The notes under the pieces are model-generated. The model saw nothing but the letters and a program-made list of their open reading frames with translations. It made no database searches and was not told where the DNA came from. The position numbers and the translations under genes were made by a program. Shown piece by piece: positions 20,697 through 34,523 of a DNA stretch of 64,000 nt (its first letter is position 1; the number at the start of each line of letters is the position of its first letter). The stretch covers positions 620,001 through 684,000 of the forward strand of contig JANJXV010000195.1 of assembly GCA_024803745.1 (NCBI GenBank), in the 5' to 3' direction. The stretch is from Megascapheus bottae. Taxonomy: Eukaryota > Chordata > Mammalia > Rodentia > Geomyidae.

Positions 20697-20940
20697 TCCC
20701 CCCCACCCCCGTTGTGGGGCTTGAACTCTGGTCCTGGACCTGGGTGTTGTCCTTGAGCTCTTCAGCTCAATGCAAACACTCAATGCTAACACTTGAGCCT
20801 CAGTACCACTACTGGTTTTCTGATGATTCACTGGAGATGAGTTTCACAGCCTCTCATGCCCGGGCTGGCCTTGAACTTCGTTCCTCAAATCTCAGCGTCC
20901 TGAGTAGGTAGGATTACAGGCGCAAGCCACGGCACCTCGC
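20697..20940 (-). repeat. SINE, B1-like head with composite tail
   Basis: Minus-strand copy with GATTACAGGCGCAAGCCA at the head end (on plus). The same insertion is at 40803-41038 in copy B. Confidence 0.78.
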
Positions 20941-21475
20941 AGGATTCTTTCACTTAGCATCAGGTTTTTAAGTATTATGCTAGAGCTTGACTCAGTATTC
21001 TTGGCCAGAGTAGGGAGATCTGGGGGCCTTATATCTGGATAATGTTCCATTCTCAAAGTATTTTTAAAGTTCTGTTGTGATTGTTTTCTTTCTGGTTTAG
21101 AAGCTAGGGTTTGAACTCAGGGACTTGTGCTTGTTAAACAAGCTCTGCCCATCCTCGTTCGCCCATGGTTTTCAGATACAAGGTCTCATACTTTGCCTAG
21201 GGAAAGTTTTGGATTACCACCCAGCCCCTAAACAGGCAGCCCGAACTCTGTATCCATACAGCTGGGACTCCAGGCACATGCCACCTCACTCTTCTAGTTC
21301 TCTGACATAAAATTTCATAAAAGTTTGGCCTACGCTGGTCTTGAACTGTGATCTTACTACTTCTGCTTTCCAAGTGCTGGAATTCCAGGCAAGAGCCACT
21401 GTTTCTGGTTCTTGTTGTGATTTTTTTATTTGCTATTTTTTTGAGTTCCACGACCAAAAAAAGATGACATTTTTA

Positions 21476-21683
21476 GAGGTAGAGCTGGTAGTTCACACCT
21501 ATAACCCTAGCAAGTCAGGAGGCTGAGATCTGAGAACTGTGATTCAAAGGCAGACAGAAAGGAAAGTCTGTGAGTCTCTCCAATAAACCAGTAGAAAAAA
21601 GAAAGTGTAGCTCAAAGTGATACAGCAAAAGAGCTCAGGGATACCCAAGAGTTCAAGCCCCAGACCCACAAAGAAGAAAGCAT
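21476..21683 (+). repeat. SINE, B1-like head with composite tail
   Basis: Head GTTCACACCTATAACCCTAG and GGAGGCTGAGATCTGAG, tail GAGTTCAAGCCCCAGACC. The same insertion is at 41572-41768. Confidence 0.78.
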
Positions 21684-21698
21684 TTCAGTCTCTCCTGA

Positions 21699-23235
<1,537 letters not shown>

Positions 23236-23237
23236 AA

Positions 23238-23412
23238 GAGCTGACTGTGTGGCTTAGTGGTTGAGTGCTTACCTAGCAAGGATGAAGGCCTGGGTTAGAT
23301 TCCTCAGTACTACATAAAAAGAGCAAGCCAGAAGCAGCACTGTGGTTCAAGTGGTAGAGTGATAACCTTGAGCAAAAGAATCTCAGGCCCTGAGTTCAAG
23401 CCTGAGTATTGT
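23238..23412 (+). repeat. SINE, ID-type head with composite tail
   Basis: Head TGTGTGGCTTAGTGGTTGAG and box B-like GGGTTAGATTCCTCAG, tail ending GAGTTCAAGCCTGAG. It is followed by a GA-rich simple repeat (23416-23480). Confidence 0.8.
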
Positions 23413-23482
23413 CATGAGAGAGAGACAGACAGAGAAACTACTAAACTTTACAGAGAGAGAGGGAGAGAGAGAAGGAGAGGGA
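23413..23482. repeat. GAGA-rich simple repeat
   Basis: Imperfect (GAGA)n and (GACAGA)n after the SINE tail. Confidence 0.8.
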
Positions 23483-23964
23483 AACTAACTTCTAAACTCT
23501 ACAGAGAAATCCTGCATGGCAGAATTAAGCTAGATATAATGGAAATGACTTCAGTTAATTTTATTAAGTCAGTAATAAGAGCTCTGTCCAATTGAGACTG
23601 GACTAAGGTAATCTCCACGATGGTCTAAGTAATGATGGATGGGGAAAGACTGTCACAATTTAAGTCAAGAACCTGACAGCATCAATTTCTCTACTGCTCC
23701 CCTAAAGTCAGCTGTTTGTGTGGTCCATGCATTAAAACACAAATGACTTTCTGATTCAAATTCAATTTTTGAATGGAAGGTATTATGGAAGATACTACTC
23801 CCTGTTTATTGCAAAATTTGCACAATAGGAAAGTGATTTTCATCACCTTTTGCCTCAAGTTATTTATGAAACATTCAGAAAACATGTAAGGAGATACTTT
23901 TGGGGATATATACATTGTGTGTGTGTGTGTGTATGTGTGTCTATGTGTATGTCTGTGTACACAA

Positions 23965-24078
23965 GTCGTTTAGCTTGAACTTAGAGCATAAGCACTGCTT
24001 TAGCATCTTTGCTCAATGCTAATGCTTACCACTTGAGCCCCAGCTCTTTTTCTGGTTTCTTTGGTGGGTAAAGACAAG
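23965..24078 (-). repeat. SINE tail fragment
   Basis: Minus-strand tail remnant with CACTTGAGCCCCAGCTC, preceded by a (GT)n run at 23918-23950. Confidence 0.6.
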
Positions 24079-24409
24079 ACTCTTAAGTATTTGGTTTGGG
24101 ATGAGTAAGTCCAAAATGACTTCAGTTCTTTCTTTATATTTAATTACTCACTGATGATGAATCACGTGTGACTTAGTGACTCTTAGCCTTTTCTTTTTTT
24201 CTGCTGAATGAGTTTTAATTAAACACCGATGTTCAGTAAGTGAAGAACCTGTGTATTCTCACTGTTCTGGAGGTGAAGTTAACAGGAGGATGAATATCTT
24301 TCTACCACCACTAATTATTCCTTTAACCAGCTCCCTTCAGAATTTTGTACCAAAGCACAATTAAGACATAGATTAGTGAAACTTACAGTAGTGAAAAAAT
24401 TAGAAGCAT

Positions 24410-24690
24410 GGCCAGGAACGGTGAGTCACACCTGTAATCCTAGCTATTCAGGAGGCTGAGATCTGAGGATCAAGGTTCAAAGCCGGCCCAGGCACATAAG
24501 AACCTGAGAATCTTATCCCCAGTTAACCTCTAGAAAACGGGAAGTGGGGCTTGGCTCCAGGGTTGTGCCTTGAGCTGAAGACCTCATGGACAGCCCCCAG
24601 GCCTAGGGTAGGGTGATAGCCTTGAGCTGAAAAGCTCAGGAACATGCCCCAGGCCATGATCAAGCCCCATGAACCCCCTACAAAAAATTT
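24410..24690 (+). repeat. SINE, B1-like head with composite tail
   Basis: Well-preserved head CACACCTGTAATCCTAGCTA, middle part with the CCAGTTAACCTC block, and a duplicated tail (CTTGAGCTGAAGACCTC and CTTGAGCTGAAAAGCTC). Confidence 0.85.
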
Positions 24691-24751
24691 ATTAACATGG
24701 AAAAGATGCAGAACAGCAGCTATTTAGAAGATGATTATGGAAATCCAAGGG

Positions 24752-24945
24752 ATGTGGTCTGGTGGTTTAACGTAGTGGTAGAGTACTTTCCTAGCAAGCA
24801 CAATTACCTGGGTTTGATTCCTTAGTATGACATACATAGAAAAAGCTGTAAGTTGTGTGGTGTCTCAAGTGGTAGAGTTCTGGCTTTGAGAAAGTCCAAG
24901 GACAATGCTCAGGCCCTAAGTTCAAGCTCCAGGACCATCCAAAAA
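24752..24945 (+). repeat. SINE, ID-type head with composite tail
   Basis: Head with box B-like GGGTTTGATTCCTTAG, then the tail GTGGTAGAGTTCTGGC and an A run. Confidence 0.8.
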
Positions 24946-25099
24946 AAATCCAAGGGATGTGAGAGACAACTAGATATATGGAGAAATGTGGTAGGTATTT
25001 GAAGTACAGTATTATATTCCATGTTTTCATTGTACAACGATTGCATTTACGAAGACATATTGTATGTTTCTTTGTCATGAGGATAGTCTCATGGATGGT

Positions 25100-25423
25100 T
25101 ATGGACGATAATACATTAAGCTAACACACAGAAACATATTGAGCAATTGCAGAAAATAATCATGCATTTCTATTTCCTCTTCTTCACTTATTTCTCATTC
25201 AATTCTCCACGCATCTCCTATTTTCCTACTACTTCAGGTTCCCTTTGTTTTTCCATGTTGAGCCAGTTTCTTCCACTTAACTGATAGTTTTGTAAGCAAC
25301 ACAGATGAGTTTCCCTAGATGACTCCTCCTATTGTTCTGACTGCTTTGAGTTCTTCGGCTTTCTTCATGAACTGAAATTCATCATCCTCATCTGAGGATT
25401 CCCTGGGGGAATAATCAGGCATT
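25100..25423 (-). other. short acidic coding-like frame, unrecognised
   Basis: On the minus strand, directly after the L1 3' A-run, a frame reads RESSDEDDEFQFMKKAEELK and stops at 25315. Non-coding sequence resembling a 3' UTR continues to about 25100. The sequence composition looks like a real acidic protein C-terminus rather than chance. It could be a 5'-truncated retrocopy or sequence carried with the L1. I do not recognise the gene. Confidence 0.3.
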
Positions 25424-26192
25424 TTTTCATATATTTTATTGTAATTAATAGAAGGGTTATATTCACAAGACAGAAGGTGCATTACCTCACAAACATTGAT
25501 ACCCTTTCTCATGTCTTGTTCCCCATTTTAATACCCCACCCCATCCCTCATCTTGTTTTCCCCCCTTCCCTATCTTATTTCAAATAACCAAAAGTGCATA
25601 TATAAATTATATCAGATAACAAGGTGAAACACTGTAACAATATGAGATAACCAAGGGACAGCAAAAGAGATGAGAAATAACAGTACATTAAGTACAACAA
25701 TCACTCCTTATCTTGCTTTTGTTTCTATATCCTGGAGGTCCTTTCATTTAGCATCATTCTATATGGCCTTATGTATCTGGGTTTTGTTCTATTGTAAATT
25801 TCTGCTAGGTGAACCCAAGGTTTCTACTGGTTATGGCAAATGAGGGAAACCATTGAGCCTATGTTCCTTTGAGTCTGGATAACGTCACTTAATATGATTT
25901 TTTTCTAAGTCTTTCCATTTCCTTACAAATGAGTTCATGTCATTCTTTCTGACAGAAGCACAGTATTCCATTGTGAATGAATACCATATCTTGATCTGTT
26001 CATCAACTGAGGAGCATCTGGGCTGGTTCCATATCTTTGCTATGGTAAATAGTGCTGTGATGAACATTATTGATGTAGTGAATTTAGCATGTCCTTGTTT
26101 CTGGATGATTGGGTAAAAGCCAAGTAGTGGAACTGCTGAATCATACGGGAGCTCTATATTTAGTCTTTTAGAGGCACCTCTATAGTGCTTTC
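25424..26192 (-). mobile_element. L1 3' part (ORF2 end and 3' UTR), left of the solo LTR
   Basis: On the minus strand the sequence reads through the C-terminal L1 ORF2 region (recognisable as reverse complement of GGCTGGTTCCATATCTTTGC) into a 3' UTR. It ends with an AATAAA-like signal and A-run at about 25424-25440. The frame is full of stops. It continues beyond the solo LTR to about 26740. Confidence 0.85.
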
Positions 26193-26613
26193 TGTTGGGG
26201 ACTGACTGTGGGGTCAGTGACCGTGACTGTGGGGTCAGTGACCTTGGACCCGCACAATTGAGTACACAAGGAAGTAAGCTCTTATCATGATTTTGGGCTG
26301 TGTCAGTAGCTTCTCATTTAACCTGTTTGGGACTTGATAGCTTCTCATTCAACCTATTTCAGACTTGATACTGTTTGTACGAATGTAGCCCCTGGCAGTT
26401 CCCTAGTTTAAAGAAGTGTATTTAAGATCAGAACTGGAAATAAACTGGGCTACGGTCGTGGGCTACAGGCTTCTTAAGCTGTGGCTCCTGATTTGGGCTG
26501 TAGCCCTCCTGAACCCCATCTGTTTGTCTCTCTTCTATTTTTTCCTAGTCCTTGCCCCCTATTTCAGGAATCCCAATCTGCGAACCCTGGTTTGCTGCCG
26601 GTTGGCCCCGGCA
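26193..26613 (+). mobile_element. solo LTR of the betaretrovirus-like group, inside L1
   Basis: A 421-bp LTR starting TGTTGGGGACTG and ending GGCCCCGGCA, with exact target duplication GCTTTC (26187-26192 and 26614-26619). It contains AATAAA (in GGAAATAAACTGGG) and one copy of the GATA-type unit. Its R/U5 end matches the end of the ERV-A and ERV-C LTRs. L1 sequence on both sides is contiguous when the LTR is removed. Confidence 0.94.
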
Positions 26614-26619
26614 GCTTTC

Positions 26620-26740
26620 CATAGTGGTTGAATGAGTTTGTACTCCCCACCAGCAGTACAGTAGTGATCCCTCCTGGCCACATTCCCTCCACCATCTTTT
26701 ATTAGATTTCTTGATCTTGGCCATTCTAACTGGAGTGAGG
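26620..26740 (-). mobile_element. L1 ORF2 segment, right of the solo LTR
   Basis: Continuation of the minus-strand L1, recognisable from CCATAGTGGTTGAATGAG and the TTGATCTTGGCCATTCTAAC stretch. It ends at an inversion junction near 26740. Confidence 0.82.
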
Positions 26741-27240
26741 AGGAAAGGGGAAAGAGGAAGTGAGACTTTTCCTCTGCAGATGACAAGGTTCTGTATTTAA
26801 AGAACCCTATAGACTCCACTCCCAAGCTGCTTGACCTGACTCAAAACTTTTGCAAGTAGTAGGGTATAAAATTAACCCTCAAAAGTCAAGTGCCTTCCTA
26901 TATGCCAACAAATGAGAGCAACGATGCAACAACCAGGAAAGCAACTCATTTTGAAATAGCCTCGAGGAAGTAAAATACCTAGGAATTAACTAAGAATCTA
27001 AAGGACCTTTTTTATGAAAACTTTAAAACCCTGGAAAAGGAAATTAAAGCAGAACTGAGAAAATGGATAAACCTATGCTCCTGGATTGGAAGAAGTAATA
27101 TCGTGAAAATGGCAATCTTGCTAAGGGCTATCTACAAATTCAGTGCAATAGTCATCACTATCCCAATGTCATCCTTTAAAGAAACAGAAGAGGAAATCTA
27201 AAATCTCACATGGAATAATAAAAGACCCTGTATAGTCTGG
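26741..27240 (+). mobile_element. inverted upstream segment of the same L1 (ORF2 reverse transcriptase region)
   Basis: From about 26741 the L1 reads in the plus direction, starting with the region encoding the end of the RT palm (CCTCTGCAGATGACA) and continuing through GGAATTAACTAAG and GGCAATCTTGCTAAG. It represents L1 sequence lying upstream of the minus-strand part. That order and polarity is the classic product of twin priming. Confidence 0.82.
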
Positions 27241-27609
27241 CTTCTTGCATGATACATAATGTTTAATCTCACCTCCATCAAAATCTCACCTTTCTCATTG
27301 AGACATGGGTGGCCCTGTGTATTTGGAGCAAAGGCTCAAAATCTGTTTCAGCTGTCACCTCTATTACTCGGTGGCTTCTCCTCTGTCATCGACTCTGAGA
27401 TCTGCTCTAGGAGTCTTGGTCACAAGTTTTCTCTGACATGTGCTGCCAGCCTGTGCCTATTTACTTCCTTTTCCTTCAGCAGCCTATAACAGGGAATGAA
27501 GTTCAGGCCCTGATTCTCACCTTTATATGCAGGCTGGGATAAGCCCAACCCTCTGTCATCTTCCTCTTCCAATTTTTGGGAAAAAAATGTGCTGGCAGTA
27601 GTCCTCAGA

Positions 27610-27838
27610 TGTGGGGCATGGCTGGCCCATAACTTTATTCCAGGCTGGTTGGGAGGTTGAGATCTGAGTATGGAGGTTCCAAGTCACCTGGAACAGCAAG
27701 TCTGATAGGTTCTTACTAACAAAAAAACAAAAACAAAAAAAAGCTGGAAATGGAGCTTGGGCTCAAGTGGTAGAGGGCTAGTCTTGAGTACAAATGCTCA
27801 GTGCCCAGGTCCTGAGTTCACGCTCCAGCACTGGCCCA
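27610..27838 (+). repeat. SINE, B1-like head with composite tail
   Basis: Head decayed (GGGCATGGCTGGCCCATAAC), internal (CAAAAA)n linker, tail GTCCTGAGTTCACGCTCCAG. Confidence 0.75.
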
Positions 27839-28835
27839 ATCTTACCTTTTGTGATATTTTATCTTTATCCATGTAGGCACATCTCACTGAAATCTTTGCT
27901 GGTAGAGATAGTCTTCATAATTTTGTCTCAAGCTAAAAGTCCTCCTGGGGTAGTGGACAAAAGGTAATGGCAATTGTTTTACACCTGGTGGCATGGAGAG
28001 TGGAGCCCCACTTGTTCCATGTTTGAAGATGGCCTAGGTCAAGCCAGCATGGAGTTGGCAAATCAGTCTTTTTCCTAGCACCACTGGACTTAGAGATGTT
28101 TAGTGAATGGCAGGTGACATTAATTGTTGTGGGATGGTGGGATTGAAATGCCCCATTGAAAGCAGTGTTAGCACATCCAAACTAGGATATCAGGAATTCT
28201 GAAATCTCAAAGCTAAGATTTCTGTTGGCTACAGAAATGCAGGTGGATCTGTTATCCTCTAAAATGTCACATGCAAAGATTGTGAGGCTTAATGCCACGT
28301 GTTTATTCCATTTAGTAAAATAAATTTAGTGCACTGTACAAGTTAAAACATTTGCATATTATAGCCTATGTTGATAAGACTCAGGGGTAGTGAAAACATT
28401 GTTCTTGAATTCAGGTGTCTGGCAGGGGAGAGGGGGGTGTTGGTGGCTGAGAGTATGATGGTGGAGCCGCTGTCGAACCATGGGTCATGTTCCTCTTTGT
28501 CTGGGAGAAATGACTCCAAAGATGAGGTTTGAATGGGGAGGAAAAAAAGATAGTGTGCTCAGGAGATTTCTCCTAAAAAAATGCTCATGTGGAAGTGGGA
28601 TGGGGGCTGGGAATATCTGAGGCAGAGCTTACTGGGGCTTCTCATGGCACTGAGAATGTTCCTTAGGACTTCCAACATGCTGCAGGTTGTTTTAGATGGC
28701 CATTGTGAGATGGATGGAACAAGTCGAGACAAGAGGAATGCTGGGATGCTGTAATGCTCTTGCATGATTGGGTGATGGCTCACCTGAAAGAACAAAATAT
28801 ATTTAAAAAGAAATAAGCAATTTGTCACTAGATAA

Positions 28836-29042
28836 TACTTGTAATCCAAGGCATACTCAGGAACCTGAGATCTGAGAATTGTGGTTTAAAACCAACCCAG
28901 CAGGGGAAAAATACATGAGACTCTTACTTCCAGTTTACAGCAAGAACAAAGATTGAAGTAGAGCTGTGGTTGAAGAGCTACAGTGCTACCTTGAGCAAAG
29001 AAAGCTAAGAGACAGCTCCAGGTCTTGTGTTCAAGGCCCTGA
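28836..29042 (+). repeat. SINE, B1-like head with composite tail
   Basis: Contains ACTTGTAATCCAAGGCAT and GAACCTGAGATCTGAG, with a decayed tail ending near GTGTTCAAGGCCC. It is followed by GGAA-rich simple sequence (29040-29120). Confidence 0.7.
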
Positions 29043-30339
29043 AGGAAGGAAGGTAGGTAAAAAAGGAATGTGTGGGAGGAAGGAGGGAAGAAGGGAAATA
29101 AGGAAAGGAAAGAGAGAAGGAACAATGAATTTGAAACTAGAGAATATTTAAAAGACATCAGTCATTCTAAGAGAAGTGATGGAGTATGGGTTCTATATGT
29201 GGTGAACTGGAAGCCCCAGCAGTGACTTGTTAACCACAGGGTCACCATGATGAGCAAAGGATTGAAATCTGCATGACCCTCCTAGTGGATGGGGTCCCAG
29301 AAGAGAACCTCAGCTCCCATCCTACAGTTAGAAATATATAGAGATGGAGGGGATGGCATCACCTTGAGCTCATTGTGGCCCTCGGTACGAGAAGCCATGG
29401 CTCTGTGCAAACACAATGTTCTGGATACTGAGCTGAAAGGCTGAGGAGAGCCAAGTCCTGGCCATGAAGAAATCAGGATGGCAGCAGATCCACTAAGCTG
29501 CAGTGTGTGCCTGCTTGGCTGTTCCTATTTTGTGGTGGACTAGGCTGAATGGGGCGAGAGGGACTCTGTTGCATGGGCACAAGCCCTTCATCACCAGATT
29601 CCTCTGGGATCCTCATAAGCTACCGGGTGGTTGGTGGTGGGATGTGTGGGGGGTGGAAGTGACAGAGGGATGGACACATGGCAAGGTGGGTGAAGAGATG
29701 AGAGGAATGATGAGAGCCCAGAGCATTGGTTTCTAGGGTTAATGGGTGTGAGGTAGAGAGGCATGATGAAGGAAAGACAGAGGCAGGGGAAGGTAGTGAC
29801 AGAGTGAGGCCATCTGTTGTGCCAGCCTGGCCATCATCTGAAGCCCATAGGCAGCTTTCTGATCCCTCACTTTGTACTGCTCCTTGTGGAGGTAATGTCA
29901 CATGTACCCAGAGCTGGGGGGGCATTGGTAGTAGCACCTGGATAACCATTGGCATCTACCTGGGTGAGGTTATGGCTCCCGGCTGGGTGGCCAAATAGCT
30001 CTTGAACAGATCTCTCCATAGCTACCACAAAGTCAGTGGTTGTTTTCCATCTAGGGTGAGGGCACCTGCTTAGCCACCAGGACACCCCATGCCAGGATAG
30101 AGGTCTACCATTCAGATAGCAGCACAGGGGTGAAGATGCTCCCACCAAAGCCCTAGTTATATGGTGGTCCCTGAATGCAGGACAGGAAGAGCTGGGGACA
30201 GGAGATGAGACATGGTAAAAGACAGAATGGGGGCAGGTGTTCTCTGTGTTTGTCCACAGCCTATCCCGGTCTCCTCTGTCTGATTAGACCAAGAGAGTAC
30301 CAGGTTCCCTCTCAAACTCCTGGTTCATTTTCTCTTTTT

Positions 30340-30450
30340 GAGTCGTGAGGCTTGAACTCAGGTCCTGGGTACTGTCTCTGAGCTCTTTTACTCAAGGCTG
30401 ATCCTCTACCATTTGAACCATAGTGCCATTTCCAGGTTTTTTTTTTCATG
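30340..30450 (-). repeat. SINE tail fragment
   Basis: Minus-strand tail: GAGGCTTGAACTCAGGTCC through ACCATTTGAACCATAGTG. Confidence 0.65.
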
Positions 30451-32244
30451 AAGAACTCTGATATCTCCAGGGCTGTGCCTGCAGGGAGGCACTTACCTCA
30501 CAGACAGAGCCATCTGTGTCTTGACTATGACTGCCCCCACCCTTCACCCCTACTCCTTGGACCCCGCTCGACTTCACTCCCTGTTCCTCTGTGACTGGGT
30601 GTCCAGCCACCCTTTCCCACATTCACAAAGGGTCTATGCTTGTCTTCCCAGGGCCTATTCTTTTACCAAGCAGAGCACAGACTGTGCACACCATTACAAT
30701 CACGGAGCTTAAAGTCAAACGCTGAGATGGAGAAGGGTTTGGCCCAGCAGCTGCCCAGGGCCCATTGCCCATCCTGTGCATGCCCCAGCCTGCGACTTAA
30801 CCCACCTCACCCTTTGAAGGAAAGCTCCATGCCCACGTCCTGATACCTGGTCCCCTTCAATTCCATTCTCCCTTGGATTTTGCAGACAGTCTGCCATCAG
30901 GATCTAAAGATTCTATTCATCATTTTATGTCACTTATTAGCTGCTTTAGCAGGCTCTACCCCTGCCATGGAGAGTGGATATGTCATGTACTCTCTGTGGA
31001 GAAGTTGCCCCAGGAGAATTATGGACTACATGTGAGTGCTGGACAGGGAAGGAGGGCTCCACAGAACCAGAGGCCACAGGAGGGGTGCAGATGGGGGAAT
31101 TCAAGGGGCCCCAGAGGACAGTGGGAGTTAGGGCACAGTTGTCTCCTTCTACAGGGTTGACACCTCTTCGCAGGCCCCATAGAATGAGGTTCACACTACA
31201 GATGTCAGAGACACTGCAGAACACCAATGGGCGCAGGGGTCTCTGTCAAACCCAGATGCTGGCTGCATGGTGAGATGCAGGCAGAAGTGTTATCAAGGTC
31301 CGATAGTGTGGGTGCTTCAGGGTCTAACTATTCATTTTTACAGATGGCTCTTTACCTCTCTTGGGCTTCAGCTTTATCTTTGTCTTTTTCTTGGCAGTTA
31401 ATTGGAAATGAGAGTTTCATGGACTTTCCTTTCTGGGCTGGCTTCAAACAGAACCTGAAATGTTAGCTATGCACAGTTTTCAAACCATAACCTACTGAAG
31501 TTGGGAAACTTGATCTGCTGCTTAACGGGGTTGTACTTTCTCTCCCTATTCTATGCCTCATGGGAGGGTGTTCATCATTTGTAGACTAAGATCTCATGAC
31601 CTCCAAAGCCAAATGCTACCTGAAAGTTCAGGTTCCCTGCCTATGTGTTGGGCCTGGATGAATACATTCTCTGTGGTGCTGGGTCATCAACACATGTCCT
31701 AATCTGGAAATAGGCAGTGCCACATTTGATAATAACTTCTGCAGAGATTGTCACCTCATGAAAGCAGATTCTAAATTTGTATTCCATTTCCTGTAGTGGA
31801 GAAATCCCCTCCAAGTTAGACAGGCTCTGATCCACTTGCAGGCCCCACAACTAATCCAACATCCAGTGTCTTATTGGTATGGTTATCTAAGTGTGGAGGG
31901 AATGTTGGTTTAGTCCATGAATTAGCTAGAAAAGTGAAGATAAAGGTGTTGTGAATTACTATGAGAGCAATCTAAGTAGCTCTGGAAGAGCATCAACCTG
32001 AGACTCTGTGGGGCTAGAAATCTGAAGGGACCTTACAGACTGAGAAACAATCACATGGCTTTGTGTTTGACATCCAGACAAGTGAGTGCATTTCTTAGCT
32101 GTCAGCAAAGACAGAGGAGGACATGAATAAGTGGGTGGAAAGCATCTATCAGAGCCCTGGCTGCGGGCAGGTGGAGAAAACATAAGAAGGTAGATACCAT
32201 GGCTGTGGTGGGGCCAAAAAAAGAGTATAAGAGGCAAAGGAACC

Positions 32245-32440
32245 AGGTGCTGGTATCTCAAGCCTGTCATCCTAGCTACTCAGGAGTTTGAGATCTGAGG
32301 ATCACAATTCAAAGCCTTCCCAGGACACAAACTCCATGAGACTCTTATCTGCAATAAACTACTGAGTGCAAGAAGCTCAAGCTCACTGACAGAAACCAGC
32401 CTGAGCCTTCAAACCCCAGGACTGGCAAAAAAGTAGCAAA
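32245..32440 (+). repeat. SINE, B1-like head with composite tail
   Basis: Head GTCATCCTAGCTACTCAGG and GAGATCTGAGGATCAC, tail ending AACCCCAGGACTGGC plus A run. Confidence 0.78.
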
Positions 32441-32864
32441 GTACAAGTAGCTGGCCAAAAGTTAGAGGGACTCTATCTTGACAAACAATAGCATGGTAAG
32501 TTGCACTCTGAAGAATTGCACAGAATCTGGAAATTCTTGAGACCTATCTATCTATGTATCCTATCTGTTTGTCTGAGTACACATGCTTTATGCATTTATA
32601 CATTAGTATAGAGAGACAGATCAATGCATATGACTATACAAATATACATAGCCAGACACATATGGGTGGGTGCTATAGTGTTTGTGAGTTTTTGTGTGTG
32701 TTTTGTGGATGTGTATCTCTGTTTAAGAAAGATAGAAAATATGTAAATATCTTTACAAACCTTTGATAAACTATAGACCTAAGCTCTTGGGGGTATCTGA
32801 AAGGACAAGTTTATCCTTATGAAGTCCTCAGCAAATTTTAATTTTTTCATTATTTTCTTTCTTT

Positions 32865-33085
32865 TTTTTAACCAGTGCTAAGGATTCCTCTCAGGGTCTA
32901 GGTGCTGCCAATTACTATTTTTCCCATGGCTGTTACAAGAGGAACTGATTCACAGTTCCACTTTTGCCTTTTTCATGCTTAACTGAAGATAAAGATCTCT
33001 ATCAGTGACTTTCTTTCCAGGGCTGGCTTCCAACTAGGATCCTCAGATCTCAACCTTGTCTATAGCTACATTTAGTAGTATGAGA
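32865..33085 (-). repeat. SINE, decayed, B1-like head with composite tail
   Basis: Minus-strand copy with GATCCTCAGATCTCAACCTT near the head end; the tail is poorly preserved. Confidence 0.6.
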
Positions 33086-33511
33086 ACCCAGCACTGGGCA
33101 TATGAGAAATCAGTTCCAATGCACAGGGCAAGAAATTTGGTGAATCTCTCAACTCCAATTAGATACAATAATCTAGAAGTGAAAGATCAATACCTTTGAG
33201 GAAAAGATGCTGAGGGGTATCACATACACCCTAAGGGTAAGCCTTAAACCCTACACACAAGGATGCATGCTCACACTGGAAGACATACACACACATGCAC
33301 ACACACACAATATCTCAGGCTATATTGTATCTTGAATTACTATCCAGAGATGGGACAACAGCATAGAAAGATACGAAATCTCTTTTTCTCGTCTACGTTG
33401 AGGGAAAGGGGTATTTCACAAGATGCAGAAGCGAAGACTTCAGAAGCAAATGCTGTGCGTGAATTAGCTCATAAAAAGCACTTTTATTTTCTTTCTACTT
33501 TCTGACAGTCT

Positions 33512-33690
33512 TGGGGCTTGAATTCAGGGCCTGAGCACTGTCCTCGGGTTTTCTCAAGTCTAGCAAACTGCCACTTGAGCCACAGTGCCACATCTAGATT
33601 TTCTATCTATGTGGTACTGAGCAATCAAACCCAGATCTTCATGGATGCTAGGCAAGCACTCTATCACTAGGCCAAACTCTCAACCCTGAT
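33512..33690 (-). repeat. SINE, ID-type head with composite tail
   Basis: Minus-strand copy: tail GGGGCTTGAATTCAGGGCC, then the ID head end CTAGGCAAGCACTCTATCAC. Confidence 0.82.
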
Positions 33691-33924
33691 ATAGTAATTA
33701 TAAAGTCATCATCATCATAACAAAATATCCTTTGTCCTACAAAGAATGAACACTTATCTATGTGTTTAATGCTTTTTTTTAATTTCACCAATACATCTGT
33801 GTTTTTCCCACTTGCATTTTTTACAGATGACAGCAAAGCTAATCATCAGGAAAACAATAGATTAGGATACAGAAACCTAATAATTTCCTAGTAGATTGAG
33901 GTCAAAAATATGTGCAAGATGCCC

Positions 33925-34118
33925 TGTGTGTTTGACCTAGTGGTAGAGTCCTTGGCTACCACGCAAAAAGAATCAGGTTTGATTCCTCATTACCACATAC
34001 ATAGACAACACTGCAAGTGGTGCTGTGGCTCGGTGGGACAGCTATAGCCTAAAGAAAGCCCAAGAACAATGTTCAGGCTCTGAGGTCAAGTCCCAAGACT
34101 AGCAAAAACAACAACAAA
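33925..34118 (+). repeat. SINE, ID-type head with composite tail
   Basis: Head TTTGACCTAGTGGTAGAGTC, box B-like GGTTTGATTCCTCAT, and tail ending in an A/C-rich run. Confidence 0.8.
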
Positions 34119-34523
34119 AATTCGACAAAGGGCAAAATGCAGGCTGAGAAGGCACTGTGAATCAAATGGTTTGTGAAGGATGAGGGCAATATTGACACTT
34201 AAGTTTGGATCTCACCAAAGAAAGGCTCCTTGAGCCTGAGACCAGACTGGTAGTTGGGCCTAGTGGAAGACGTTGGGATTTGACAAATAAGGTGTGCTGT
34301 TTACTACATCTACATGTATATTGTGAGATTGGAGGGGATATTCAGCCTCCAGTATGTCCTTGGTGAGGTCTTCTGTGAGCAAGGAGCTTTGGTCATTGGG
34401 CCCTGAAAGGTGACCCTACCTCCTTCACAATGGAACAGAATTTGGAACCCTGGTAACCAAGCCACTGTAACTAACAACCAACTCAAGCCAGCTTACTTGG
34501 CCTGTGGCTCAGGAGGAAGAAAG

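Larger units (their letters stand above)
27241..34499. other. gene-poor, SINE-studded non-coding region
   Basis: No exon or retrocopy is recognisable apart from the SINEs listed separately. Several 60-110 codon frames occur on both strands around 29500-30150 and 30870-31270, but none has a familiar motif, a family-like length or a consistent splice context. A donor-like TGTGAGTG follows an open stretch near 31030 and was not enough to call an exon. Confidence 0.5.

Noticed and set aside
30873..31273. Exon-like open stretch with donor-like TGTGAGTG
   Set aside because: No matching acceptor, no family resemblance in any frame, and stops appear nearby.
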